The notes: generated by a model from the letters alone, not told the origin. Counted from the stretch's first letter, positions 1 to 8,995 are shown. The stretch: DNA of 64,000 nucleotides from JAJYKC01 sp963823105 (GCA_963823105.1 CAWGKC010000017.1:496001-560000), one strand, 5' to 3'. Made by a program: numbers and translations.

Positions 1-60
1 GCTGGCAAAGTTAAAGTAACCGTTCGATCCTTCACCGCATCCCAAAGCAGACCATAACCG

Positions 61-1107
61 ATGATCATCGCCAGCGCCGCGAGCGCCTTGCCGCCAAATG
101 AATACCCGCAGAGCGAGCTGCTCCAGGCGATGCTGCGCCATTGGGCGCCGAAGCTGGATAACCCGGCGTTTTTGGAGCGGCTGCACGCGCGGACGGGGGT
201 TAGCACGCGTCGGCTGCTGCTGCCTTTGGAAGAGTACGAGACGCTGACGTTCGGGGCGGCGAACGGACATTGGATCGAGGCGGCGGTGGAGTTGGGGCAA
301 CAGGCGCTCTGCCACGCCTTGACCCGCGCGGGGATTGGCGCTTCCGAGATCGGCGCGCTCTTCTTCGTTTCGGTGACGGGCGTCGCGAGTCCGTCGATCG
401 ACGCGCGTATGGTCAACCGAATGAATCTGTCGCCCCATGTGAAACGCATCCCGATATTCGGTTTAGGATGCGTGGCGGGCGCGGCCGGAATCGCCCGCGC
501 GGCCGATTACGTTCGCGCGTTTCCCGGTGAGGTAGCGGCTCTTGTCTCGGTGGAATTGTGTTCGTTGACGCTGCAGCGCGAAGACCTCTCGGTGGCCAAT
601 CTCATCTCGGCCGGGCTGTTTGGCGATGGCGCGGCGGCGGTGCTGGTGGCGGGAGCGGAACGCAGGGCCGCCGGCCCGCGCATCCTCGCCACGCGGTCGG
701 TATTTTACCGAGGCACGGAACACGTGATGGGTTGGGACATTTCGGAAAAAGGCTTCCGCATCGTGCTGTCGCCGGAAGTGCCCGAAGTGATTCTGCGAAA
801 CCTGGGCGCCGACGTCGATGCGTTCCTGGCCGGCGAGGGCTTGGTCAAGGCCGACATCGGAAGCTGGATTCTTCACACGGGCGGCCCGAAGGTTTTGGAA
901 GCTACGGCTCGGGCGCTTGGCCTGGACGACGGCGCGCTCGACGTCTCGTGGCGCTGCTTGCGGCGCATGGGGAATCTTTCCTCCGCCTCGGTGCTGGTCG
1001 TTCTCGAAGAGTACATGATGGATCGCCGGCCGGAGCCGGGAACCTACAGCGTCTTAGCGGCCATGGGTCCCGGATTTTGTTCGGAACTGGTGTTGCTGCA
1101 GTGGTGA
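61..1107 (+). CDS. Type III polyketide synthase (chalcone/stilbene synthase family)
   Basis: The 348-residue protein has the thiolase-fold layout of type III PKS enzymes, which condense an acyl-CoA starter with malonyl-CoA units to make alkylpyrones, resorcinols or similar phenolics in the cytoplasm. The catalytic triad is visible: Cys137 in GLGCVAGAAG, His272 in ILHTGGPKV and Asn305 in MGNLSSAS. Length is slightly below the usual 350-390. The stop is one base from an FAD oxidoreductase gene, and a YceI gene follows, so the three probably form one operon that makes and tailors a lipid-like phenolic. Starter specificity cannot be read. No strong ribosome binding site is visible before the ATG. 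Confidence 0.92.
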   Translation: MIIASAASALPPNEYPQSELLQAMLRHWAPKLDNPAFLERLHARTGVSTRRLLLPLEEYETLTFGAANGHWIEAAVELGQQALCHALTRAGIGASEIGALFFVSVTGVASPSIDARMVNRMNLSPHVKRIPIFGLGCVAGAAGIARAADYVRAFPGEVAALVSVELCSLTLQREDLSVANLISAGLFGDGAAAVLVAGAERRAAGPRILATRSVFYRGTEHVMGWDISEKGFRIVLSPEVPEVILRNLGADVDAFLAGEGLVKADIGSWILHTGGPKVLEATARALGLDDGALDVSWRCLRRMGNLSSASVLVVLEEYMMDRRPEPGTYSVLAAMGPGFCSELVLLQW

Positions 1108-1108
1108 T

Positions 1109-2242
1109 ATGACGCATCGAGAAACCGACGTACTGATCGTGGGCGGAGGACCGGCGGGGCTTGCCGCGGCGATCGCGGCGAGGGCGCATGGATTGCGGGT
1201 CGTTGTGGCCGAAGCGGCGGTTCCTCCCATCGACAAAGCCTGCGGGGAGGGGTTGATGCCGGACTCTTTGGCCGCCTTGCGCGGTCTTGGGGTGACGATT
1301 GCGTCCGCGGATTCGTACCCGTTCCGGGGCATTCGCTTTCTTGGCCAAGGCACACGAGTGGACGCCAGTTTTCCTTCCGGTTGCGGAATCGGAGTGCGCC
1401 GGACGGTGTTGCACCAGCGCCTCGCCTCCCATGCGGAAGCGGCGGGCGCCGTTCTCGCCTGGGGCCGGCGCGTGACGGATTTGAGCGAGGACCGCGCTGT
1501 CGTAGGCGGCGAGGAGATTCGCTTCCGGTGGATCGTGGGCGCGGACGGGGAGCGATCGAAGGTGCGGCGCTGGGCCGGCCTCGACAGCCATCGCCGGAAT
1601 TCGCGCCGCTTCGGGTTTCGCCGACATTACCGTATGGCGCCGTGGACGGACTGCATGGAGATTTATTGGGGCGAGAAACGCCAGATCTACGTGACGCCCA
1701 TAGCGCCAGGCGAGGTCTGCGTGGCGCTGATTTCGCGCGATTCGCACTTGCGCCTGGAGGAAGCGCTGGCCGGCTTCCCAGTGCTCCGCCGGCGACTCTT
1801 GCGGGCCACGCCGTCTACCGAGGAGCGCGGGGCCGTGTCCGCGACGCGCCGGCTTCACTGTGTAGCCACGGGCCGCGTGGCGCTGATCGGAGACGCCTCC
1901 GGGAGCGTCGACGCGATCTCCGGCGAAGGACTGTGCCTGGCGTTTCGCCAAGCCGTACCGCTGGCGCGTTCGCTCGCCGGCGGGGACTTGCGAGCCTACG
2001 AGCGCGAACACGCCAGTCTGATGCGCCGGCCGGCGTGGATGGCGGGCTTGATGTTGTCGCTGGATCGTTATCCCAGGCTGCGCGGCGCGGTTCTTCCGGC
2101 ACTCGCGGCGAGGCCGAATCTCTTCGCTAAACTCCTGGCGATGCATGTCGGCGAGTTGCCTCCGATGGATTTTCTGCTTCGAAACGCCGTGCCACTGGGG
2201 TGGGGCGTATTGTCGGCCGGCCTCCAGCGGGAGGAAGGGTGA
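1109..2242 (+). CDS. FAD-dependent oxidoreductase (geranylgeranyl reductase/PHBH-like)
   Basis: This 377-residue flavoprotein begins with a dinucleotide-binding motif (VGGGPAGLAAA, about residues 10-20). It has an internal motif IVGADGERSKVR and a second FAD motif, LIGDASGSVDAISGEG, as in geranylgeranyl-reductase-like and PHBH-type monooxygenases. It starts one base after the type III PKS stop, so hydroxylation or reduction of the polyketide product is the likely role (inference). The conserved cysteine region DKACGEGLMP near the N-terminus is typical of the reductase-like branch. Monooxygenase and reductase activities cannot be separated by sequence alone. Confidence 0.88.
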   Translation: MTHRETDVLIVGGGPAGLAAAIAARAHGLRVVVAEAAVPPIDKACGEGLMPDSLAALRGLGVTIASADSYPFRGIRFLGQGTRVDASFPSGCGIGVRRTVLHQRLASHAEAAGAVLAWGRRVTDLSEDRAVVGGEEIRFRWIVGADGERSKVRRWAGLDSHRRNSRRFGFRRHYRMAPWTDCMEIYWGEKRQIYVTPIAPGEVCVALISRDSHLRLEEALAGFPVLRRRLLRATPSTEERGAVSATRRLHCVATGRVALIGDASGSVDAISGEGLCLAFRQAVPLARSLAGGDLRAYEREHASLMRRPAWMAGLMLSLDRYPRLRGAVLPALAARPNLFAKLLAMHVGELPPMDFLLRNAVPLGWGVLSAGLQREEG

Positions 2243-2814
2243 GCGGCGCGCCGCGGGTTTCGCTCGCGCTGGCGCTCGCGGCGGCTAGCGGTCTGGCCGC
2301 GCAGCAAGTGGCGGTGGATTTCGATCCGGCGCAAACGGAGATTCATTGGACCGTCGATTCGACGCTGCACACCGTTCACGGAACTTTTAAGTTGAAGCGC
2401 GGGGCGATTCGGATCGACAGCGCGACTGGGAAAGCGGGCGGCGAAATTGTGATCGACGTGGCGAGCGGCGAAAGCGGCAACGGCTCCCGCGATCGGCGAA
2501 TGCAGAGAGAAATTCTCGAAACCGGACGCTTTCCCGAGGCCGTTTTCACACCGGACCGCGTCGGGGCACGTTTCCTTCCCGACGCCGCCACGCAGCGAGT
2601 GGACGTTCATGGCAGCTTTCTTTTCCACGGCGCGCCGCACGAGATGACGCTCCCTGTCCAGGTAATCCAACAGGGTGGAAAGCTAACCGCCTCCACGCAT
2701 TTCGCGGTGCCTTATGTCGAATGGGGACTAAAAGACCCGAGCAAATTCGTGCTCAAAGTAGCTCCTCGCGTCGATGTGGAAGTGGCCGGCGTGGGCCGCG
2801 TTCACGCGCCGTAA
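2239..2814 (+). CDS. YceI family secreted lipocalin-like protein
   Basis: The product matches the YceI fold, a periplasmic beta-barrel known to bind polyisoprenoid or other lipids. It shows the usual opening (FDPAQTEIHWTVDSTLHTVHGTF), the DRRMQREILETGRFPEAVF region and a PVQV-type C-terminal half. I chose GTG at 2239 because GGGAGGAAG lies just upstream, the start overlaps the preceding stop as GTGA, and the protein then opens with a clean Sec signal peptide ending near GLAAQQ. An upstream in-frame ATG at 2200 would put 13 extra residues before it. Position in the operon suggests handling of a hydrophobic PKS product (inference). Confidence 0.85.
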   Translation: MSGAPRVSLALALAAASGLAAQQVAVDFDPAQTEIHWTVDSTLHTVHGTFKLKRGAIRIDSATGKAGGEIVIDVASGESGNGSRDRRMQREILETGRFPEAVFTPDRVGARFLPDAATQRVDVHGSFLFHGAPHEMTLPVQVIQQGGKLTASTHFAVPYVEWGLKDPSKFVLKVAPRVDVEVAGVGRVHAP

Positions 2815-2820
2815 CGAGGG

Positions 2821-3171
2821 CTATTTTCCACGCAGGTAGGCATCCTGGCCGGTGAGCCAATCCTGTCTGGGCGGGCTGAACACGTCCAGGTCCACCGTAT
2901 CTTCGAGCGCCGTCGCTTTGTGGGGAACGTTCGATGGAATGAAGAGAACTTCGCCCGCTCTGAGGAGCAGCGTCTTGCCGTCCAATTCGAACTCCAACGC
3001 GCCTTCGAGAATGTAGCTGAGTTGTTCGTTGTCGTGATGGTGGGTGGGCACGACACCGCCTTTTTTGATGAACACCTGGGCGATCATCATGCGTTCGCCG
3101 GTGAAGAGCTTGCGCGAAATGGTATCGCTGAGGGTCTCAAGAGGGATCTCGTTCCAGGATTGATGTTTCAT
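2821..3171 (-). CDS. Single-domain cupin protein
   Basis: A 116-residue beta-barrel cupin. The metal-binding set is visible as HHHDNEQ (cupin motif 1, three consecutive His and a Glu) with a later His in SNVPHKA (motif 2). No signal peptide is present, so it should be cytoplasmic. It is the last gene of a minus-strand unit after the GMC oxidoreductase, whose stop lies 9 bases before its start. It could be a metal-dependent sugar or small-molecule isomerase or oxygenase; the family is too broad for a specific reaction. It converges on the YceI gene with only 6 bases between stops. Confidence 0.82.
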   Translation of the reverse strand: MKHQSWNEIPLETLSDTISRKLFTGERMMIAQVFIKKGGVVPTHHHDNEQLSYILEGALEFELDGKTLLLRAGEVLFIPSNVPHKATALEDTVDLDVFSPPRQDWLTGQDAYLRGK

Positions 3172-3180
3172 AATTTCGCT

Positions 3181-4866
3181 TCAGATTTCGCTCCGCTTGA
3201 AACGCTCCGCCAGACGATCGCAGGCGCGCACCGTCAACGCCATCATGGTAAGCGTGGGATTCTGGCAGGCGGAGGAGACGAAGCCGGAAGCGTCCATGAC
3301 GAAAAGATTCTTCACGTCGTGAGTTTGATACCAGGGGTCGAGAACGGAGGTTTTCGCGTCCGTTCCCATGCGCGCGACTCCCACTTCATGGATGGCCATT
3401 CCGGGCATCTCCAGCCGGGATTGCAAGGTGATGTTCGTCGCGCCCACCGATTCCAGCATTTCCGCGGCTGAGCTCGCGGCGTCCTCCATCATGGCCTTCT
3501 CGTTGGCGCCGTGCGTCATCGAAATGCGCAGCGCGGGGATGCCCCAGGCGTCGCGAAGATTCGGGTCGATCTCGACGAAGTTATCCCAGCGCGCCAATGA
3601 TTCTCCAAACGCGCCAAGCGACACTTGATCGACGCCGTGCCGCACCGCTTCCTTGTATCCGGCGCCGAAACCGGGAGCGTTGTAATGAAAGCCCGCGCCG
3701 CTTCCGCCCTGGTAGCCATAGCCGCGGATGAAACGCGGATGCCTGGGGCCGCCGGCGATGTTCCGGAACCGGACGAGATAGATGCCATTCGGGCGGTCCG
3801 GCGAGTTCATGTCCGGCAATCCGTTAATTCCGGCGAGATCTCCGCTGGCGCCGCCGCCGACGCAGTGGTCCATCAGATAATGCCCCAGCGCGCCGCTGGA
3901 ATTCGCCAGGCCGTTGCTGTATTCCGCAGTAGCGGAATTGAGCAGAATGCGCGTCGATTCGAGCGATTGCGCGCATAAGATAACCGCCTTCGCTTTGATC
4001 TCAACCGCCTTGCGGCTCTCGCGCTCGATGTAGGTGACCCCGCGCGCCTTGTTGGAGTGAGAGTCCATCTCGACGTGGCTCACGACAGCGTTGGGAATCA
4101 GAGTGCAGTTCCCGGACTTGACCGCGTCGGCGACGGTGGTGAACGGGCTGCTGAAATAAGAAAACGTCGAGCAGCCGCGCTCGCACGGTCCGCAGTAGTG
4201 GCAGGCGGCGCGGCCATTGTGCGGCTGGGTGAGAATCGCGGTGCGGCCGATCGTCACCGTGCGTCCGAATTTGCCGTTGACGCGGTCGCGCAGCAGGGTT
4301 TCGCCGCAGGTCATTTTCATGGGCGGCAGAAATTTTCCATCGGGCAGAGTGGGATTCTTTTCAAGCGCTCCGCTGATGCCGACATATTGTTCGACGATGT
4401 CGTAATAGGGGGCGACATCGGCGTAGGAAATGGGCCAATCCGCGTCGTAGCCGTCGTGGCTGAAAGCCTTGAAGTCGAGGTCGCTATAGCGGTAGCTCTG
4501 GCGGCCCCACACCAGAGTGCGTCCCCCGACGGCGCGAAGACGCTGCCAGGTGAATGGCTTGTCCGGCGGCGTGCTGTAGGGGTTGTCGATGTCGTCTACG
4601 AACCAATCGTAGTTGTACTCCATGCAGGCGTAGCATTGCTTCTGCACCGGCCTTCGCCGCGCGACCTCGGGCGAAAGATTCCGGTATTTCAGCTTGTACG
4701 CGGGCAGGTGTTCGGTGAATTCGCGCGGCGACACCTTTCGCCCGGCGTCGAGCAGAGCGACTTTCAATCCGGCTTCGGCCAAGCGCTTGGCCGCCCATCC
4801 GCCGGTGGCTCCGGAGCCAACCACTACCGCGTCGTATGTTTCGGGCGCCGCCACAATTTGAAACAT
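3181..4866 (-). CDS. GMC-family oxidoreductase, gluconate 2-dehydrogenase alpha-like
   Basis: The 561-residue flavoprotein oxidises a sugar or alcohol using FAD. The N-terminal Rossmann motif is VVVGSGATGGWAAKRL (about residues 15-30), a cysteine-rich loop YCGPCERGC lies in the middle, and the C-terminal GMC domain ends with HEVGVARMG and NPTLTMMALTVRA, holding the active-site His and Asn. It starts three bases after the stop of the small subunit-3-like gene, matching the known pairing in membrane-bound gluconate and fructose dehydrogenases, where the Tat signal of the small subunit exports the complex. No own signal peptide is seen, which fits this hitch-hiker model. The third partner, a multi-heme cytochrome, is not adjacent. 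Confidence 0.9.
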   Translation of the reverse strand: MFQIVAAPETYDAVVVGSGATGGWAAKRLAEAGLKVALLDAGRKVSPREFTEHLPAYKLKYRNLSPEVARRRPVQKQCYACMEYNYDWFVDDIDNPYSTPPDKPFTWQRLRAVGGRTLVWGRQSYRYSDLDFKAFSHDGYDADWPISYADVAPYYDIVEQYVGISGALEKNPTLPDGKFLPPMKMTCGETLLRDRVNGKFGRTVTIGRTAILTQPHNGRAACHYCGPCERGCSTFSYFSSPFTTVADAVKSGNCTLIPNAVVSHVEMDSHSNKARGVTYIERESRKAVEIKAKAVILCAQSLESTRILLNSATAEYSNGLANSSGALGHYLMDHCVGGGASGDLAGINGLPDMNSPDRPNGIYLVRFRNIAGGPRHPRFIRGYGYQGGSGAGFHYNAPGFGAGYKEAVRHGVDQVSLGAFGESLARWDNFVEIDPNLRDAWGIPALRISMTHGANEKAMMEDAASSAAEMLESVGATNITLQSRLEMPGMAIHEVGVARMGTDAKTSVLDPWYQTHDVKNLFVMDASGFVSSACQNPTLTMMALTVRACDRLAERFKRSEI

Positions 4867-4869
4867 TTC

Positions 4870-5508
4870 TTACGAGTCCTTTGCGTGGGCCGAGGCGCCG
4901 TGCTCACAGCCGGCGAAAACGCCGTGAATCATGTTGCCGTCCCAGCCGAGCGACTTCATGCCGATCTCCGAAGAATAAAAAGCTTCGGAGATCCACTCCT
5001 TCAAACGCTCGAAATGTTCGTGACCACCCGCGCCGGGGATCGCTTCGCCGGTCCAACCGCTGGCTCCCATCGGATACGCCAGGAATTCGAGCAATTCGAC
5101 CTGGGCCTCCGCCGGGGCGTTCACGAAGGCGGCGCCGTAGCGGCGTTGGCTCTCGCCGTCGATCCAGGAAAGACTGTTGACGAAGGATTGTTGACGTTCG
5201 CGGGATTCGGCGGCAAGAAGCAGATCGATAAACCGATTGACCTGGGCCGCCGTTGCGCCCGGCGTGGAGGTGGCGGGAATGACGAGGTCGGCGAACGCGA
5301 CGAGGGTATCGTTCTGATGGGCGTCCAAAAAAACGGGTTTCCAGCCGGGCGATGACAGATCGGGAGGTTGCTCGCCGGGATGCGTGCGGCTATCCGCAGT
5401 CTGGCCGGAGAGGGGCACCTGAGCCTCGGCGGCGGGTTCGAGCGCGGCGGCGGCGCCGGTGATCAATGCCGACTTGAAAAGTTCGCGCCGATTCACAAAG
5501 CTTGGCAT
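4870..5508 (-). CDS. Gluconate 2-dehydrogenase subunit 3-like protein, Tat-exported
   Basis: The 212-residue protein opens with a twin-arginine signal (NRRELFKSALITGAAAAL) and continues as the helical subunit 3 family (pfam gluconate_2-dh3). This subunit carries the flavoprotein across the membrane and helps anchor it to the electron-transfer chain. It is first in the unit subunit 3 - GMC oxidoreductase - cupin, with very short spacing. The pairing with an acidobacterial GMC enzyme is common in this lineage; the substrate is unknown. Confidence 0.85.
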   Translation of the reverse strand: MPSFVNRRELFKSALITGAAAALEPAAEAQVPLSGQTADSRTHPGEQPPDLSSPGWKPVFLDAHQNDTLVAFADLVIPATSTPGATAAQVNRFIDLLLAAESRERQQSFVNSLSWIDGESQRRYGAAFVNAPAEAQVELLEFLAYPMGASGWTGEAIPGAGGHEHFERLKEWISEAFYSSEIGMKSLGWDGNMIHGVFAGCEHGASAHAKDS

Positions 5509-5567
5509 GCACGCTCCTTACTTGGGATGCGAGACACTATCGTATCACCGGGGGACGAATCCGGCGG

Positions 5568-5588
5568 ATGACAACGTATTAGTGTCAT
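5568..5588. promoter_or_regulatory. Inverted repeat in divergent intergenic region (candidate operator)
   Basis: ATGACA and TGTCAT form perfect 6-base arms separated by 9 bases. The repeat sits 21 bases upstream of the start of the kinase gene, between it and the divergent GMC unit. It is seen directly; its use as an operator is inference, and one such short palindrome can arise by chance. Confidence 0.3.
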
Positions 5589-5609
5589 GATGTTACCGCA
5601 GGGAGGCCG

Positions 5610-6704
5610 ATGAGTTTCAACGCGGGCGACGTGGTCGGAGATTACCGGGTAATCGGCACGCTGGGCGCAGGCGGCATGGGCGAGGTGTATAGGGTCCAAC
5701 ACGTCATTTCTCAACGCGAGGAGGCGATGAAAGTGCTGCTTCGCGACCTGGGCGAAGATCCGGCCAGGGCGGAGCGCTTTTCCCGCGAGATCCAGCTTCA
5801 CGCGCGTCTGAATCACCCCAACATCGCCGGAATGCACACGGCGTTCCACGTCGGGAATCAGCTTCTCATGGTGATGGAGTTGGTGGAAGGACAGAGCCTC
5901 CGTTCTTTAATGCGAGGGGCGGGCGTGGGGCTTTGGCAAGGCGTGGACATCATCCGCCAAGTGCTGGCGGCGTTGGCGTATTCGCACGAAATGGGCATTA
6001 CTCACCGCGACATCAAACCGTCGAACATTATGCTAACGGTGCAAGGCCAGGTGAAGCTGCTCGACTTCGGGCTGGCCACCGCGGCGGGAGATCAACGGCT
6101 GACGCGGACGGGGGCGATCGTCGGCTCGCTGCACTATATGCCGCCAGAACAGATCCGGTCGGAGGCGGTGGACGCGCGTTCGGACATCTACTCGGTGGGA
6201 GCGACGCTTTGGGAGATCACCGCGGGTAAGGTCCCATTCGAGGGCGGGAGCGATTATGCCATCATCATGGGCCACCTGGAGGACAATCCGGCGCCGCCAC
6301 GCGATAGCCGGACGGAGGTTCCCGACGCGCTCTGGAGCGCATTATTGAAGGCGCTGGCCAAAAAGCCGGAGGATCGTTTCCAAACGGCGCGGGAGTTCCA
6401 CGACGCCTTGGGAGGATTGCGGGAGGGGAGCTCCACCATCGCCGCGCGCGCGGTAGGCGCCTTCGCCGATACGCGAACGATCCAATCGCAGGCGCAGGTA
6501 CGCACCACGGCGGCGGATCCAGCGCTTCTCGACGAGATTTCCAAGCATCTTGCGGTGTACGTCGGACCGATCGCCCGCGTGCTGGTGAAGCGCGCCGCGC
6601 CCAAGGCCTCGGGTCTCGACGATCTTTATAAGAGCCTCGCCGCAGAGATCGACTCCGCGCCGGACCGGGAAAAATTCCTGGCCACGCGGAAGCGGCGTTC
6701 CTGA
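5610..6704 (+). CDS. Soluble serine/threonine protein kinase (PknB-type)
   Basis: A complete Hanks-type kinase domain fills residues 10-275. It has the glycine loop GAGGMGEVY, Lys41, the catalytic HRDIKPSN (Asp135), DFG at 153-155 and a PPEQ motif in the activation segment. No transmembrane helix is evident, unlike many bacterial STPKs. The C-terminal 60 residues (LAVYVGPIARVLVKRAAP to the end) resemble a small conserved module that recurs at the end of other bacterial kinases and sensors. The start is supported by GGGAGG upstream. It stands alone as a + strand unit, with a PIG-L gene 28 bases downstream. Confidence 0.93.
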   Translation: MSFNAGDVVGDYRVIGTLGAGGMGEVYRVQHVISQREEAMKVLLRDLGEDPARAERFSREIQLHARLNHPNIAGMHTAFHVGNQLLMVMELVEGQSLRSLMRGAGVGLWQGVDIIRQVLAALAYSHEMGITHRDIKPSNIMLTVQGQVKLLDFGLATAAGDQRLTRTGAIVGSLHYMPPEQIRSEAVDARSDIYSVGATLWEITAGKVPFEGGSDYAIIMGHLEDNPAPPRDSRTEVPDALWSALLKALAKKPEDRFQTAREFHDALGGLREGSSTIAARAVGAFADTRTIQSQAQVRTTAADPALLDEISKHLAVYVGPIARVLVKRAAPKASGLDDLYKSLAAEIDSAPDREKFLATRKRRS

Positions 6705-6732
6705 ACCATACGGGCAAGGATATAATCCGCCC

Positions 6733-7598
6733 ATGGTTCGTGCTTCGTTTTTCATTTTCCTTTCCGCCGCTATGATTTCCGCTCAAGACGGCAAGCTTCG
6801 CGTGATCGCCTTCGGCGCCCATCCGGACGATTGCGACATTCGCGCAGGCGGCACGGCCGCACAGTACGCCGCGCTCGGCTACGCGGTGAAGTTCGTTTCA
6901 GTGACCAATGGCGACGCCGGCCACCAGACGGAAGGCGGCGGAGCGCTGGCGATGCGCCGGCGCGCGGAGGCGATGGAATCGGCGCGCCGCCTGGGAGTGA
7001 CCTACGAGGTTCTGGACAATCACGACGGCGAGCTGCTGCCGACGGTGGAGGTTCGCGGACAGATTATCCGCCGTATTCGCGAGTGGAAGGCCGATATCGT
7101 GCTGGCGCCCCGGCCGAACGACTACCACCCGGATCATCGCTACACCGGCGTGCTGGTGCAAGACGCCGCCTACATGGTGGTGGTGCCCAATATTTGTCCG
7201 GATACGCCGGCGCTGCGCAAGAATCCGGCGTTTTTCTATTATCAGGACCGTTTTCAAAAGCCCGCGCCATTTCGGCCGGACGTGGCGATCGACATCGACA
7301 GCGTGTTCGAGAAGAAGCTTTCCGCCTTCGACGCCCAGACGTCGCAATTTTACGAATGGTTGCCTTGGGTGGATGGACGGCTGGCCGAAGTGCCGCAAGA
7401 TCCGGCCGCGCGCTTGAAGTGGCTGCCGACTTATTACAAGGATCCGATTACGACCGCAGTCCGCCGCGCTCTGGAGAAATGGTATGGGCCGGGGCGCGCG
7501 GCGGCGATCCTGAGCACGCCGAAGCGTTTGAGTTGTGCGAATACGGCGCGCAGCCGGACGACGACGGGCTGAGGCGTTTATTCCCGATGATGAAATGA
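6733..7598 (+). CDS. Secreted PIG-L/LmbE family deacetylase (frameshifted C-terminus)
   Basis: The enzyme has a Sec signal peptide (ending near MISAQ) and the zinc-binding AHPDD motif of the LmbE/PIG-L N-acetylglucosaminyl deacetylase family, with a second metal region HPDHRYTG. The continuous frame ends at 7572 with an unconvincing tail. From about 7512 the -1 frame gives AEAFELCEYGAQPDDDGLRRLFP, which is the normal end of this family, and stops at 7598. One missing base between about 7495 and 7512 would join them into 288 residues. Likely substrate: an N-acetyl amino sugar outside the cytoplasm (family knowledge). Confidence 0.85.
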
Positions 7599-7606
7599 AG
7601 CGGCGC

Positions 7607-8482
7607 TCAACCCTCGAGCAGCTTCAGCGCCTTGGACAGGCTGACGAACATGCGATTGAAAGACGCGGTGAGCGTGGCGACTTCGTCTTTGCCTTTGACG
7701 GGCAGTTCCGGCACGTCCACTTCGCCCTTGCTTACCCGGTCCGCCATCGCCGATAGGTTTCGCATCGGGCGAATGACGACGAACACGAGCGCGATATCGA
7801 TCAGGGCCATGGTGACCAAAAAAATCGAAGCCAGATAAATCAGCAAGGAACGGAAGGCGCGCTCGGCGATTTGTTCGGGCAGCGACATCGGCACCGACAC
7901 GATCTGGGCTCCGACGATTTCGCCTTCTTTCCATCCGAAGCCATTACTGAAGCCGTAGGAGGCGAGCATCGATTTCGGCGCGCGTTCGGGCAGGCTGTGG
8001 CACTCAAGGCACGCCGGCTTGGCTTGAATCGGGTGCCCTAAATACAAGGCCTCGCCGGTGGGCGTATGGCGCTGGCTGATCAACGTTTTCTCCGCCGGAT
8101 TATTGCGGAAGTAGTTAATGACGTCCGCTTCCCAATCCACTGCGCGGTCCCTCAGGTTCGTTGGATTTAGAGTCGCCTCGCGGTACGTGTATTCGGGGTA
8201 CTGCTTGCGGAGGAAATCGAAACTGGTGGTGGCGGCGAATGCCGGAACGGTCTGGGGGAGGAAGGTGTCGCTGTGCTTCAGGCGCCGCTCCAAAAGCGGC
8301 TTGATCTGCTCGCTGGTGTAAGTGCGCATCGCACCGGCGGACTCCATCATTAAGGCCGCCTGGCGTACCACCTGGTCGCGCGCGTCCTGCATTAGGAATC
8401 GATAGGATCCGTATCCGGCCACGGCAAGTCCGGAACCGAACACCAGGATGAAGATCAAGTTGAACTTCGCCAGCAGCTTCAT
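7607..8482 (-). CDS. Membrane DUF3365/Tll0287-like heme-binding sensor with HAMP domain
   Basis: This 291-residue protein has an N-terminal transmembrane helix (about 7-27), an extracytoplasmic DUF3365 domain with a CLECH c-type heme motif (Cys158, Cys161, His162), a second helix (about 213-235) and a HAMP linker (VIRPMRNLSAMADRVSKGE onward). It stops just after HAMP; no kinase, cyclase or methyl-accepting domain follows. It could signal to a separate partner or act in electron transfer. Its neighbours on the + strand include a Ser/Thr kinase, and the gene converges on the PIG-L gene 8 bases away. Confidence 0.85.
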   Translation of the reverse strand: MKLLAKFNLIFILVFGSGLAVAGYGSYRFLMQDARDQVVRQAALMMESAGAMRTYTSEQIKPLLERRLKHSDTFLPQTVPAFAATTSFDFLRKQYPEYTYREATLNPTNLRDRAVDWEADVINYFRNNPAEKTLISQRHTPTGEALYLGHPIQAKPACLECHSLPERAPKSMLASYGFSNGFGWKEGEIVGAQIVSVPMSLPEQIAERAFRSLLIYLASIFLVTMALIDIALVFVVIRPMRNLSAMADRVSKGEVDVPELPVKGKDEVATLTASFNRMFVSLSKALKLLEG

Positions 8483-8581
8483 CGAAAGTTGGCGGTCTCC
8501 CTGCCGCGATTTTTTAGTCTATCATTCGATGCACGCTCATCTCCGCGAAGACCGAAAGTGATAGGATCGGCGGAAAGGTTT

Positions 8582-8983
8582 ATGAGTTCTCTTTCGTGGC
8601 CCAGGCGCATTGCGCTCGTTCTGGCCGCCCTGTTCTACACTGGCGCCGGGATTCTGCATTTCACCAAGCCGCAGTTTTATTTGCGCATCGTGCCGCCGTA
8701 CATTCCCTGGCACGCCGCGATGGTTCAAATCAGCGGCGCGGCGGAAGTGCTGGGCGGCATCGGATTGTTGGCGCCGGCGACGAGGCGGATGGCGGCGTGG
8801 GGTCTGGTGGCGCTGTTGATCGCCGTGTTCCCGGCGAATCTTTACATGGCCATAGACCCGCCGGGCGCGGGCGCGGCCGCTCTTTCACCCGTCGTGCTCT
8901 GGGGACGCCTGCCGTTGCAAGCCGTGTTCATCTGGTGGGTGCTGTGGGCCTCACAACCATCGCACCGGACGTCTTATGCTTGA
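8582..8983 (+). CDS. DoxX-like family membrane protein
   Basis: A 133-residue membrane protein with four predicted helices and the DoxX-like signatures LVLAALFYTGAGILHFTKPQFYLRIVPPYIPW and EVLGGIGLLAPATR. I chose ATG 8582 because it follows CGGAAAGG and yields the family's usual N-terminus; an earlier in-frame start at 8489 adds 31 non-conserved residues. It lies 12 bases before a second DoxX-type gene. DoxX proteins are linked to quinone redox chemistry and membrane oxidoreductase complexes, but the role here is unknown. Confidence 0.82.
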   Translation: MSSLSWPRRIALVLAALFYTGAGILHFTKPQFYLRIVPPYIPWHAAMVQISGAAEVLGGIGLLAPATRRMAAWGLVALLIAVFPANLYMAIDPPGAGAAALSPVVLWGRLPLQAVFIWWVLWASQPSHRTSYA

Positions 8984-8995
8984 AGACTACCCGAT

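Noticed and set aside
902..2146. Long minus-strand open frame (414 codons) opposite the PKS and FAD genes
   Set aside because: Arg/Pro-rich, no family motif; a shadow of the real + strand genes in GC-rich DNA.
4057..5355. Plus-strand open frame (432 codons) opposite the GMC unit
   Set aside because: Antisense shadow; the GMC and subunit 3 genes explain the region.
8489..8581. Upstream extension of the DoxX-like gene
   Set aside because: The extra 31 residues are not family-like and ATG 8582 has its own ribosome site.
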